From Streptomyces sp. B21-083 (lineage in GTDB: Bacteria; Actinomycetota; Actinomycetes; Streptomycetales; Streptomycetaceae), in contig NZ_JARUND010000002.1 of NCBI RefSeq assembly GCF_036898825.1, forward strand, positions 992,001 to 1,056,000: a DNA stretch of 64,000 nt, given 5' to 3'. The notes below the pieces were generated by a model that made no database searches, was not told the DNA's origin, and was given only the letters and a program-made list of their open reading frames with translations. This document shows, one piece after another, positions 8,816 to 17,434 of this stretch (positions within the stretch are counted from its first letter, which is position 1; every line of letters starts with the position of its first letter). A program made the position numbers and the translations under genes.

Positions 8816-9531
8816 GCGCCCCGGCGAAGCGGACGGCCGTCGTGACCGGCGGCGCCTCCGGAATCGGGCGGGCGATCGTCCGCCGGCTGACCGCCGACGG
8901 CCTGAACGTCGCCGTACTCGACCTCTCCCCCGCCGAGGAAGGGTTCGGGCTGACCGCGGACGTCGCGGACCGCGCGCAGGTCGACAAGGCGATGGACGCG
9001 GTACGCGAGCGCTTCGGCCCCGTGCACGTCCTGGTCAACGCGGCCGGAAAGGACGGCTTCACCCGGTTCGCCGACCTGTCCGTCACAGACTGGCAGCGCG
9101 TGGTCGACATCAACCTCAACGGCGTCTTCCACTGTGTGCAGTCGGCCCTGCCGGACATGGTCAAGGCCCGCTGGGGACGCATCGTCAACATCTCCTCCTC
9201 CAGCACCCACTCCGGCCAGCCCTACATGGCCCACTACGTCGCCGCCAAGTCCGCGGTGAACGGGCTGACCAAATCACTCGCGCTGGAACTCGGTCCCAAG
9301 GGCATCACGGTGAACGCCGTCCCGCCCGGCTTCATCGACACCCCCATGCTCCGCACCGCCGAGACCAACCAGCAGCTCGGCGGCACCATCGAGGACCACA
9401 TCGCCCGCACCCCGGTGCGCCGTGTCGGCCGCCCCGAGGACATCGCGGCGACCTGCTCCTTCCTGATCGGAGAGGAGGCCGGCTACATCACGGGGCAGAT
9501 CATCGGCGTGAACGGAGGCCGCAACACTTGA
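8812..9531 (+). CDS. Short-chain dehydrogenase/reductase
   Basis: The 239-residue classical SDR has TGGASGIG near residue 11, NAAG near 79 and catalytic YVAAK near 143. The ATG overlaps the dioxygenase stop (ATGA). It probably oxidises the hydroxyl group installed by the dioxygenase. FabG-like reductase activity on a 3-oxoacyl-CoA is the alternative. Confidence 0.93.
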   Translation: MSAPAKRTAVVTGGASGIGRAIVRRLTADGLNVAVLDLSPAEEGFGLTADVADRAQVDKAMDAVRERFGPVHVLVNAAGKDGFTRFADLSVTDWQRVVDINLNGVFHCVQSALPDMVKARWGRIVNISSSSTHSGQPYMAHYVAAKSAVNGLTKSLALELGPKGITVNAVPPGFIDTPMLRTAETNQQLGGTIEDHIARTPVRRVGRPEDIAATCSFLIGEEAGYITGQIIGVNGGRNT

Positions 9532-10145
9532 CGAGGCTGGCACCGGTCCCGTACGAGGAGTGGGACACCGAAGCTCTGCGTCCGCTGACGGGCGGGCGCA
9601 CCGTCCCGCCGTCCAACGCCCTCGGCCTCCTCCTGCACCACCCGCGGCTGGCCAAGGCGTTCCTGACCTTCAGCACCCAGTTGCTCTACCGCAGCAGCCT
9701 GCCCGACAAAATGCGCGAGCTGACGATCCTCAGGGTCGCCTGGCGGCACCGGTGCCGGTACGAGTGGACGCATCACGTGGTGATGGCGCGGGCGGCCGGC
9801 ATCACCGAGGAGGAGCTGCAGGAGGTGCGCCTTGGCACGGCCACCCTGGTCAACCGGGCCGTGGACGAACTCGAGACCACCTCCACCCTCTCGGACGAGG
9901 TCTACGCGGACCTGGCCAAGGAGCTGGACGAACGGCAGTTGATGGACTTCGTGTTCACCGTCGGCTCGTACGGACTGCAGGCCATGGCGTACAACACCTT
10001 CGGCGTCGACCCGGATCCCGGCATGGACGACGCGGGAATGTCCGACGCGGGGGTCCTCAACCACGGCGTCCCCACCACGGGCGTCGACAACACGGGCGTC
10101 GACGACCGGCCGGGCAACGGCGGGCCCGGTGGGCCCGCGACATGA
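9528..10145 (+). CDS. Carboxymuconolactone decarboxylase/AhpD-like protein
   Basis: The 205-residue protein has the all-helical CMD/AhpD fold signature around residues 55-105, with RELTILRVAWRHRCRYEW followed by THHV. One cysteine and paired histidines stand where AhpD has CxxC. The start is TTG in a TTGA overlap with the SDR stop, as for the DUF35-thiolase gene. After about residue 160 there is a Gly/Asp/Val-rich tail of imperfect G-V-x-[DN] repeats that looks disordered. Related proteins occur in many alicyclic and steroid catabolic clusters, with unproven roles. Confidence 0.82.
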   Translation: MTRLAPVPYEEWDTEALRPLTGGRTVPPSNALGLLLHHPRLAKAFLTFSTQLLYRSSLPDKMRELTILRVAWRHRCRYEWTHHVVMARAAGITEEELQEVRLGTATLVNRAVDELETTSTLSDEVYADLAKELDERQLMDFVFTVGSYGLQAMAYNTFGVDPDPGMDDAGMSDAGVLNHGVPTTGVDNTGVDDRPGNGGPGGPAT

Positions 10146-10158
10146 GGAGGAAGTGACC

Positions 10159-11214
10159 ATGGACCGTCCCGCACAGCAGGGCAAGCCGCTTCGCGTCGTT
10201 CAGTGGGCCACCGGAACCATCGGCACCCGCTCGCTGAGCGCCGTTCTCGACCATCCGCACCTCGAGCTGGCGGGCGTCCACGTCCACTCCCCGCAGAAGG
10301 CCGGACGGGACGCCGGCGAGCTGTGCGGGATGGACCCCACGGGCATCACCACCACCCACCGTCTCGACGACGTCCTCGGCCTCGGCGCCGACTGTGTGCT
10401 GTACATGCCGCGCGCGACCGACCTCGACGAGCTGTGCGCCCTACTGGCCTCCGGGGCGAACGTCGTGACCACGGCCGGCGGACTCCATCATCCAGCCGGC
10501 CTTGATCCAGCCGTCCGCAGCAGGGTCGAGGGCGCCTGTGCGCGGGGCGGCACCTCCCTCCACGACACCGGCAGCAGCCCGGGGTTCATCACCGAGGCCG
10601 TGCCCCTCCTGCTGGCCTCCGTACAGCGGCGGCTCGAGGCGCTCACCGTCCACGAGTACGCCGACCTGTCCCAGCGGAACTCGCCGGGGCTGCTGTTCGA
10701 CGTGATGGGCTTCGGCCGGGCGCCGGGCGCCGTGTTCGACGAGCACCGGCTCGCCCATGTCCACGGCTCTTTCGGACCGTCCCTGCGGCTGGTCGCCGAC
10801 GCCCTGGGCCTGCCCCTCGACTCGGTGGAGGCGCAGGGGCGATTCGCCACCGCCGCGCAGACGACCGAGATCGCCGCCGGCGTCCTGGATGCCGGGACGG
10901 TGGCGGCGCAGCGGGTGACCCTGTCCGGTCGGCGCGAGGGCCGTACGCTGCTGGAGTTCAACGCGACCTGGTACTGCACCACGGATCTCGAGCCGGCCTG
11001 GGACCTGCGTCCCACCGGCTGGCGTCTCACGGTCGACGGCGACGCGCCCCTTGACGTCGACATGCGTTTCCCGGTATCGCTCGAACAGCTGGGCGCCGTG
11101 GCCCCCGGTTACACCGCCCACCGGGCCGTCAACGCCGTCCCCGCCGTCTGCGCCGCAGCGCCCGGCATCCGCACCACCGTGGACCTGCCCCTTTTCACCG
11201 CCACCCTCGCCTGA
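10159..11214 (+). CDS. DapB-like NAD(P)H-dependent reductase (2,4-diaminopentanoate dehydrogenase-like)
   Basis: The 351-residue protein starts with a beta strand and a Rossmann turn, VVQWATGTIG, typical of the dihydrodipicolinate-reductase-like family found in actinobacterial lipid and terpene clusters. The start at 10159 follows AGGAGGAAGTGACC. The reaction is unknown; a reduction or oxidation of a cyclic imine or ketone is only an analogy. It ends the rightward dioxygenase operon and converges with the crotonase gene at 11243. Confidence 0.82.
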   Translation: MDRPAQQGKPLRVVQWATGTIGTRSLSAVLDHPHLELAGVHVHSPQKAGRDAGELCGMDPTGITTTHRLDDVLGLGADCVLYMPRATDLDELCALLASGANVVTTAGGLHHPAGLDPAVRSRVEGACARGGTSLHDTGSSPGFITEAVPLLLASVQRRLEALTVHEYADLSQRNSPGLLFDVMGFGRAPGAVFDEHRLAHVHGSFGPSLRLVADALGLPLDSVEAQGRFATAAQTTEIAAGVLDAGTVAAQRVTLSGRREGRTLLEFNATWYCTTDLEPAWDLRPTGWRLTVDGDAPLDVDMRFPVSLEQLGAVAPGYTAHRAVNAVPAVCAAAPGIRTTVDLPLFTATLA

Positions 11215-11242
11215 GTCGCGAGGGCGGCGGCCCGTCCGCCAT

Positions 11243-12034
11243 TCAGCTCTGCCGCAGGCGCTGCTTCATCTCGTCAAGGTTGGTCAGGATCGGGAACCCG
11301 TTGACGCTCAGCGCGTTGCCGTGCCCGGTCTGGTGGATGTCGAAGACGGACTGGAGGGCAGCGTAGAAGCCCTGCACGTCGAGGGTCTGGTTGACCGCCC
11401 GCTTGGCCTGGCGCAGACCGAACGGGGGCATCGTCGCGATCCGGCTCGCCAACTCGCCCACTGCCGTGCCGAGTTCGTCCAGCGGGACCACCTTGTTCAC
11501 CATGCCGACCTGCTCGGCCTCGCGGGCGGTCAGCGGGCGTCCGGTGAAGAGGATCTCCTTGGCCTTGCGCGGGCCCAGCTCCCAGGTGTGCCCGTGGTAC
11601 TCGACCCCGCCGATACCCATGTGCACCACCGGGTCGGAGAACTCGGCGTTCTCCGCGGCCACGATCAGGTCGCACGGCCAGCACAGCATCAGACCGGCCG
11701 CGATGCACTTGCCCTGGACGGCCGCGATGGTCGGCTTGGGGATGTTGCGCCACTTCAGGGAGTACTCCAGATAGCGGCGGGTCTCGGCGTCGTAGATCCA
11801 CTCCAGGGTGATCTCGTCCGGGCTGGGCCAGCGGTCCTTGAGGTCGTGCCCGGCGGAGAAGTGCCGGCCGTTCGCCTTGAGGACGACCACCCGTACGTCC
11901 TCGTCCCGCGCGGCCCGGGTCCAGGCCCCGTCGAGTTCGTCGAGGAGCGCCATGGTCTGGGCGTTGGCGACCTCCGGACGGTTCAGCGTGATCGTGGCGA
12001 TGCCGTCCTGGGCTTCGTACAGGATCTGGTCCAT
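11243..12034 (-). CDS. Enoyl-CoA hydratase/isomerase (crotonase) family protein
   Basis: The 263-residue crotonase has the CoA-binding segment NGRHFSAGHDL near residue 55 and the oxyanion-hole region KCIAAGLML near 105. The PE(I/L) glutamate of classical hydratases is replaced around SDPVVHMGIGG, so isomerase, hydrolase or retro-Claisen activity is possible. The ATG at 12034 follows AGAGGA. It is the last gene of a leftward set with the two acyl-CoA dehydrogenase subunits. Confidence 0.9.
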   Translation of the reverse strand: MDQILYEAQDGIATITLNRPEVANAQTMALLDELDGAWTRAARDEDVRVVVLKANGRHFSAGHDLKDRWPSPDEITLEWIYDAETRRYLEYSLKWRNIPKPTIAAVQGKCIAAGLMLCWPCDLIVAAENAEFSDPVVHMGIGGVEYHGHTWELGPRKAKEILFTGRPLTAREAEQVGMVNKVVPLDELGTAVGELASRIATMPPFGLRQAKRAVNQTLDVQGFYAALQSVFDIHQTGHGNALSVNGFPILTNLDEMKQRLRQS

Positions 12035-12134
12035 GGCGGATGTCCTCTGTCGCGGGCGGGTGTTGCCTGGTGCTGCGGTACCGCTGCCGCGGCGGCCCGT
12101 GTTCGCCGCGTGGACGAACACGGTCCGCCGCGGC

Positions 12135-13292
12135 CTAGCGCGGCAGGCCGAGGATGCGCTCGGCGATGATGTTGCGCTGGATCTCGCTGGTGCCGCCGGC
12201 GATGGTGCCGGCGAAGCTGCGCGCGTACCGCTCGAACCAGCTGGAGATGAAGTGCTCGTGGTGCATGTGGCGGTACGGGCCCGTGCGCACCGGATGCGAG
12301 AGGCCCTCGGCGCCGTGCGCCTCCAGCGCGTGCAGAGAGGCGGACTGGACTGCCTCCGAGCCGAGCAGTTTGAGTACGGAGATCTCCGCCGGGTCGCGGT
12401 CCTCGCCGAGTTGGCGGTAGCCGAGCAGCCGCAGGGCCGTCAGGTCCATGCGGAGGGTGGCGTACCAGTCCTGGTCCGCCCCGGTGTCGCGCGAGTCGCG
12501 CAGCAGGTCCTCGAGCCGTTCGGCGTACGACAGCCACAGCAGCGTGCGCTCGTGACCGAGGGAGCCGTTCGCCACCCGCCAGCCCTCGTTCAGCGGGCCG
12601 ACGAGGTTCTCGCGCGGCACGCGCACGCCGGTGAGGAACACCTCGTTGAAGTCGAGGTCGTCCTCGGCGGCGATCGAACCGAACGGGCGGCGTTCCACGC
12701 CCTCGGTGTCCGTGGGGATCAGCAGGGCACTGATGCCCCGGTGCCTGGGCGCGTCCGGGTCGGTGCGGACGAAGGTGAGCAGGACGTCGGCGTCATGGGC
12801 GCCCGAGGTCCAGATCTTCTGGCCGTCGACCACGAACCCGTCGGGCGCGGGCACCGCCCTGGTACGCAGGGAGGCGAGGTCGGAACCGGCCTCGGGTTCG
12901 CTCATGCCGAGCGCGGCGGTGATCTCGGCACGCAGGATCGGCACGGCCCAGCGGCGCTTCTGCTCCTCGGTCCCGAAGGTGATCAGCGAAGCGGCAATGA
13001 TGCCGAGGCCCTGCGGGTTGAAGCTGTGGTAGATCCGGCGGCGGGCCAGCTCCTCCAGGTGCGCGAGCTGCTGGGGCAGGGTGGCGCCGCGACCGCCGAA
13101 CTCGGGCGGCTGGCCCGGCAGCAGCCAGCCCGCGTCGAACAGGGTGCGCTGCCAGCGGCGCGCCCACTCGGGGACATGCGCACTGGACCCCGCGCGTTCG
13201 CGCGCCTCGGCCTCGGCGGGCAGGTGGGCGTCGAGGAAGTCGGAGAACTCCGCACGGAACTCCTCCACTTCCGGATCGTCGGTGAGCTTCAT
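12135..13292 (-). CDS. Acyl-CoA dehydrogenase, large partner (FadE type)
   Basis: The 385-residue protein is a complete acyl-CoA dehydrogenase chain with the FAD-binding LGMSEPEAGSDL near residue 135, the WTSG segment near 170 and the C-terminal AGGTSEIQRNIIAERILG. The glutamate before GT used by MCAD-type enzymes is Gly here, so the base must lie elsewhere. It is 25 bp downstream of a short dehydrogenase chain. Such long/short pairs form alpha2beta2 enzymes in mycobacterial steroid side-chain oxidation. I infer the same assembly here. Confidence 0.93.
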   Translation of the reverse strand: MKLTDDPEVEEFRAEFSDFLDAHLPAEAEARERAGSSAHVPEWARRWQRTLFDAGWLLPGQPPEFGGRGATLPQQLAHLEELARRRIYHSFNPQGLGIIAASLITFGTEEQKRRWAVPILRAEITAALGMSEPEAGSDLASLRTRAVPAPDGFVVDGQKIWTSGAHDADVLLTFVRTDPDAPRHRGISALLIPTDTEGVERRPFGSIAAEDDLDFNEVFLTGVRVPRENLVGPLNEGWRVANGSLGHERTLLWLSYAERLEDLLRDSRDTGADQDWYATLRMDLTALRLLGYRQLGEDRDPAEISVLKLLGSEAVQSASLHALEAHGAEGLSHPVRTGPYRHMHHEHFISSWFERYARSFAGTIAGGTSEIQRNIIAERILGLPR

Positions 13293-13317
13293 GACAGCGC
13301 CCGTTCGATGGGGAGTT

Positions 13318-14190
13318 TCACGGGACCAGCAGTGCCTTCCTGTGGACGGCCGCGCTGCCGAGGAGCAGGTCGCAGGCCTGGGCGCGTTTGAGGTAATACT
13401 GCAGTTCGTTCTCCCAGGTGAATCCCATGGCGCCGAACAGCTGCAGTCCGTGCCGGAAGACGAGGCGCTGGCACTCCCCCGCCGCCGCCTTCGCCATGTG
13501 GGCGGCGTCGGCGCGGCGCGGGTCGTCCTCCGCGATCGTCAGGGCGCAGAAGTGGGTGAGAGCGCGGGCGCGTTCGATCGCCACGTGCATGTCGGCCGCC
13601 TTGTGCTTGACGGCCTGGAACGAGCCGAGCGGGCGGCCGAACTGCTCCCGCTGCTTCACATGGTCCAGGACGAGGTCGAGGATGCGCCGGCAGGCGCCCA
13701 CGCAGGTGGCGGCGAGCCCGAGGAGGGCGAGGTCGGGCACTTCGGCGACAAGGTCACCGGCACCGTCGGCGTGGCCGGCGTCGACGTGCGCGAGGTGCAG
13801 ATGCGGGTCGAGCGCGGGGACCCGTTCGGCGGCGAGCCGCGCCCCGGGGACGACGACGACACCGCCGGTGGTGAGCACGGCGACCTCGTCGGCCCGGTCC
13901 GCGTCCAGGACGTAGCGCCCGGCGCCGTCGAAGACCGCGGTGCCACTGCCCGTGGGGAGGCGGCCGGTGAGCGGCGCGAACCAGGTGGCGGTGGCCAGGA
14001 ACGGCGTCGGGTCGGCGGCGTAGCCCAGTTCCTCGAGGATGAGGGCGAGTTCCAGCGGGGGCGCCTCCAGCCAGCCGAGCCGGAGATAGGTGTCCCACTG
14101 CTGCGCCTCGGGCCGGCCACGCACCTTGGCGATCGCCTCGCGCACCGTTCGCCGCAGCAGCCGCTGCTCCTCGTCGAGCTCGAACTCCAC
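13318..14190 (-). CDS. Short acyl-CoA dehydrogenase-like partner subunit
   Basis: The protein has 290 residues against about 380 for a normal acyl-CoA dehydrogenase. N- and C-terminal helical domains are present (DEEQRLLRRTVREA and REQFGRPLGSFQAVKHKAAD), but the central beta domain is reduced. This matches the small subunit of heterotetrameric FadE pairs such as FadE28-FadE29. It is the first gene of the leftward operon starting next to the TetR gene, and its promoter region holds the strong palindrome at 14252. Confidence 0.9.
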   Translation of the reverse strand: MEFELDEEQRLLRRTVREAIAKVRGRPEAQQWDTYLRLGWLEAPPLELALILEELGYAADPTPFLATATWFAPLTGRLPTGSGTAVFDGAGRYVLDADRADEVAVLTTGGVVVVPGARLAAERVPALDPHLHLAHVDAGHADGAGDLVAEVPDLALLGLAATCVGACRRILDLVLDHVKQREQFGRPLGSFQAVKHKAADMHVAIERARALTHFCALTIAEDDPRRADAAHMAKAAAGECQRLVFRHGLQLFGAMGFTWENELQYYLKRAQACDLLLGSAAVHRKALLVP

Positions 14191-14251
14191 GCCCGGCCTC
14201 CTCTAGACGTACCGGTGGGTGCACATCGGGCGCGGGTCGCCCGAGCTGGGT

Positions 14252-14266
14252 GAGAATAACATTCTC
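14252..14266. promoter_or_regulatory. Perfect GAGAATnnnATTCTC operator
   Basis: GAGAATAACATTCTC is a perfect 6+3+6 palindrome in the divergent region between the acyl-CoA dehydrogenase operon and the TetR gene. It is the clearest copy for autoregulation and control of the leftward operon. Confidence 0.78.
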
Positions 14267-14341
14267 GGTATGAGGAAGTAAGGGTCCCGCTTACGGGGGA
14301 GGCCGGTTCGGTAGGAGGAAGGCCTCCTCGTTCCGCAAATG

Positions 14342-14356
14342 TGGAGTAACGTTCTG
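14342..14356. promoter_or_regulatory. Degenerate second operator before tetR
   Basis: TGGAGTAACGTTCTG keeps the AAC centre and most of both arms of the 14252 palindrome and lies 3 bp before the TetR start. It may be a weaker, second binding site. Confidence 0.35.
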
Positions 14357-14359
14357 CTT

Positions 14360-15211
14360 ATGAGTGCCGTCCCCACAGAACCGGTCGAGACCCCCGAGCC
14401 CGCCTGGCGGCAGCGCGCCGTCGAGCGTTCCACCCGGGCGGCGAAGCTGCGCGCCGAGCAACGCGTGCAGCGCTTCCTGGACGCCGCCCACGAGTTGATC
14501 GCCGACAAGGGCACCACTGACTTCACGGTGCAGGAGGTGGTGGAGCGCTCCCGGCAGTCGCTGCGCAGCTTCTACCAGCACTTCGACGGAAAGCACGAGC
14601 TGTTGCTCGCGCTGTTCGAGGACGCGCTGTCGAAGTCGGCCACCGAGATCCGGGAGAGCGCAGCAACGGGACGGGACCCGCTGGCGCGACTGAAGATCGC
14701 CGTCGAGCTGCTGTACGACTCCTGCAAGCCCCGCACCGGCCGCCAGTCCCCGCTCTTCACCGACTTCGCCATCCAGTTGCTGGTCAGCCACCCGGACCAG
14801 GTGGCCAGCGCCCATCTCCCACTGCTCAGCTACTTCGTCGAGCTGGTGGAGGAGGCCGCCACGGGCGGGCAGGTCACGGTCTCCAAGCCGCGTCGTACCG
14901 CCTCCCTGATCATGCAGACGGCCATGTTCACGGCCCAGGCCCCCACGGCCCCGGTCGGAGCCCACCCGTCACCGATCAGCGTCGAGGAGGTGTGGGAGTT
15001 CTGCCTGGGCGGGATCACGGGCGGAGCGGCAAGCACCCCCGCACCGACGGACAGCCCGGAGCCTGCCGCGGCATCCACGGCGAAGAAGACCGGCGCGGCT
15101 AAGAAGACCTCCACGAAGAAGACCACCCCGGTCACCGACACCGCCAAGAAGGCCGCGTCTGCGACCAAGCCCCCCACGGGCGGCGCGAGTTCGCGCCGTT
15201 CGGCAACCTGA
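14360..15211 (+). CDS. TetR family regulator with Lys/Ala-rich C-terminal tail
   Basis: The 283-residue protein has a TetR helix-turn-helix at about 30-75 (FTVQEVVERSRQSLRSFYQHF) and a helical ligand domain to about residue 225. From about 235 to the end there is a tail of Ala, Lys, Thr and Pro with repeated AKK blocks, like histone H1 or Lsr2-linker tails; normal family members lack it. The start at 14360 is the only good ATG. It is the likely reader of the palindromes at 7971, 14252, 18275 and 33406, and so the local regulator. The ligand would be a pathway acyl-CoA or acid; that is inference. Confidence 0.9.
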   Translation: MSAVPTEPVETPEPAWRQRAVERSTRAAKLRAEQRVQRFLDAAHELIADKGTTDFTVQEVVERSRQSLRSFYQHFDGKHELLLALFEDALSKSATEIRESAATGRDPLARLKIAVELLYDSCKPRTGRQSPLFTDFAIQLLVSHPDQVASAHLPLLSYFVELVEEAATGGQVTVSKPRRTASLIMQTAMFTAQAPTAPVGAHPSPISVEEVWEFCLGGITGGAASTPAPTDSPEPAAASTAKKTGAAKKTSTKKTTPVTDTAKKAASATKPPTGGASSRRSAT

Positions 15212-15225
15212 CCTGCAGCACCTCC

Positions 15226-15264
15226 GAGAGGGCCTCCGCGGTTTCGTCCCGCGGGGGCCCTCTC
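15226..15264 (+). terminator. Hairpin terminator after tetR
   Basis: An inverted repeat with arms GAGAGGGCC and GGCCCTCTC plus an inner CCGCGG pair forms a long GC-rich stem with a short loop, 15 bp after the TetR stop. There is no U-run, as is normal in Streptomyces. Confidence 0.7.
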
Positions 15265-15303
15265 GCGTGTTCCCTCCCACGCGGGCGACCTTCGTTCGGA
15301 CTC

Positions 15304-15334
15304 TTGACCGCGACTTTGGTCTGACCTTTGATAT
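15304..15334 (+). promoter_or_regulatory. Candidate promoter of the large rightward operon
   Basis: A TTGACC box at 15304 and a TGATAT box at 15329 lie 19 bp apart, upstream of the acyl-CoA dehydrogenase gene. CTGACCTTTGATA (15321-15333) recurs with one change at 18321-18333 before the crotonase gene, so the two promoters may share a factor. Confidence 0.4.
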
Positions 15335-15374
15335 GGTTTACAGATCATCGGCTGCCGACAGAGGGGTCCCCGCT

Positions 15375-16541
15375 GTGGACTTCGAGCTGACTGAGGACCA
15401 GGAGACGATCCGCAAGGCCGTGGCCGGCCTTCTGCGCGACTTCGACGACCGGTACTGGATGGAGAAGGACCGGGACCACGCATTCCCCAAGGAGTTCTAC
15501 GCCACCGTCGCGGACGGCGGCTGGCTCGGGATCACCATCCCGGAGGAGTACGGCGGCCACGGACTCGGCATCACGGAGGCGTCACTGCTGCTGGAGGAGG
15601 TCGCCCGCTCGGGCGGCGGCATGAACGCCGCCAGCGCGATCCACCTGTCGATCTTCGGCATGCATCCGGTGGTGGTGCACGGTTCCGACGAGCTGAAGAG
15701 GCGCAACCTGCCCCGCGTCGCGCGCGGCGACCTGCATGTGTGCTTCGGGGTGACGGAGCCCGGCGCCGGACTGGACACGACGAGCATCACCACGTACGCC
15801 CGCAGGGACGGCGACCACTACGTCGTCAGCGGGCGCAAGGTGTGGATCTCCAAAGCCCTGGAGTCGGAGAAGATCCTGCTGCTGACGCGCACGTCGAGGC
15901 TCGACGAGGTCGACAGGCGCACGGACGGCATGACGCTGTTCCTGACCGATCTCGACCGCGACCGGGTGGACATCCGCCCGATCCCGAAGATGGGCCGTAA
16001 CGCCGTCACGTCGAACGAACTGTTCATCGACGAGCTGCGGGTCCCCGTCGAGGACCGGGTCGGCGAGGAGGGGCAGGGGTTCCGCTACCTCCTCGACGGC
16101 CTGAACCCGGAGCGGATGCTGATCGCCGCCGAGGCGCTCGGCATCGGCCGGGTGGCCCTGGACCGGGCCGTACGGTACGGCTGCGAGCGGGAGGTGTTCG
16201 GCCGCCCGATCGGCATGAACCAGGGCATCCAGTTCCCGCTGGCCGACGCGCTCGCCCACCTCGACGCCGCAGAGCTCGTGCTGCGCAAGGCGACCTGGCT
16301 CTACGACCGGGGCCGACCGTGTGGGCGGGAGGCCAACACCGCCAAGTACCTGTGCGCGGACGCCGGCTTCGCGGCCGCGGACCGGGCACTGCAGACGCAC
16401 GGCGGCATGGGCTACTCCGAGGAGTATCCCGTGGCCCGCCTCTTCCGCGAGGCCCGCCTGATGCGGATCGCGCCGGTCAGCCAGGAGATGGTCCTGAACT
16501 ACCTGGGCTCACACACGCTCGGCCTGCCCAGAAGCTACTGA
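15375..16541 (+). CDS. Acyl-CoA dehydrogenase
   Basis: The 388-residue single-chain enzyme has the FAD-contact CFGVTEPGAGLDTTS near residue 128, VWISK near 162 and an R-x-Q-like HGGMGYSEEYPVARLFREAR near 350. The C-terminal GTSE motif of the family is replaced by APVSQEMV. The GTG at 15375 after GAGGGG gives the family N-terminus (DFELTEDQ); longer starts run into the promoter. Probably homotetrameric and acting on a branched or cyclic acyl-CoA. Confidence 0.92.
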   Translation: MDFELTEDQETIRKAVAGLLRDFDDRYWMEKDRDHAFPKEFYATVADGGWLGITIPEEYGGHGLGITEASLLLEEVARSGGGMNAASAIHLSIFGMHPVVVHGSDELKRRNLPRVARGDLHVCFGVTEPGAGLDTTSITTYARRDGDHYVVSGRKVWISKALESEKILLLTRTSRLDEVDRRTDGMTLFLTDLDRDRVDIRPIPKMGRNAVTSNELFIDELRVPVEDRVGEEGQGFRYLLDGLNPERMLIAAEALGIGRVALDRAVRYGCEREVFGRPIGMNQGIQFPLADALAHLDAAELVLRKATWLYDRGRPCGREANTAKYLCADAGFAAADRALQTHGGMGYSEEYPVARLFREARLMRIAPVSQEMVLNYLGSHTLGLPRSY

Positions 16542-16582
16542 GAAGCCCGCACGACGGGCGCTCGCGACGACGAAGGAGCAGC

Positions 16583-17350
16583 ATGACCGACCGTACGGGA
16601 CTCTTCGACCTCACAGGCCGCTCGGCGCTGGTGACCGGCGCCGCCGGCGGTATCGGTTCGGCGGTGGCCGGGGCACTCGCCCGGGCCGGCGCCGCGGTGC
16701 TCGTCACCGACGCCGACGAGGCGGCGGCGACCGCCGTCGCCGACAAGCTCACGGCCGCCGGCCTCACGGCCCGGGGCGCCGCCCTCGACGTACGGGACCG
16801 GTCGGCGGCCGACGCCGCCGCATCCCGGGCCGCCGCCCTGACCGACGGCACCCTGCACATCCTCGTCAACAACGCCGGCGTCACGGCGCCGGCCATGTTC
16901 GAGAACCTCGAGGAGGAGTCCTTCCGGCGTGTCGTCGACATCCATGTCGTGGGCGCCTTCCACTGCACCCGGGCGGCGCTCGCGTACCTGCCGACGGACG
17001 GGACCGGACGCATCATCAACGTCACGTCGTCGGCCGGCCTGACCGGCACCCTCGGCCAGGTGAACTACTCGGTGGCCAAGGCCGGCATCATCGGGTTCAC
17101 CAAGTCCCTCGCCCGCGAACTGGCCAGGAAGCAGATCCTCGTCAACGCCCTGGCGCCGCTCGCCGCGACGCCGATGACGGAGACGATACGCAACGACCCG
17201 AAGTTCTCGGACCGGATGCTCGCGCGCATTCCCCTGGGCCGGTGGGCCGATCCGGACGAGGTGGCGGGGGCGTTCGTGTTCCTCGCCTCCGACGCGGCCT
17301 CCTTCGTCACCGGTCAGGTGCTGCCGGTGGACGGCGGGCTGGTCATCTGA
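16583..17350 (+). CDS. Short-chain dehydrogenase (FabG/3-hydroxyacyl-CoA dehydrogenase-like)
   Basis: The 255-residue SDR has TGAAGGIG near residue 19, NNAGVTAP near 94 and YSVAK near 161. The start at 16583 follows AAGGAGCAGC. By position after an acyl-CoA dehydrogenase, oxidation of a 3-hydroxyacyl-CoA is likely. The next gene, a regulator, is 84 bp downstream. Confidence 0.93.
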   Translation: MTDRTGLFDLTGRSALVTGAAGGIGSAVAGALARAGAAVLVTDADEAAATAVADKLTAAGLTARGAALDVRDRSAADAAASRAAALTDGTLHILVNNAGVTAPAMFENLEEESFRRVVDIHVVGAFHCTRAALAYLPTDGTGRIINVTSSAGLTGTLGQVNYSVAKAGIIGFTKSLARELARKQILVNALAPLAATPMTETIRNDPKFSDRMLARIPLGRWADPDEVAGAFVFLASDAASFVTGQVLPVDGGLVI

Positions 17351-17434
17351 CGGGCCAGGCATCTGACAGAGGACACCCACGATGTGTTGAATGGTTCAGC
17401 CAAAGCGGTCGACGTACGACGAGAGGCCTGAACC

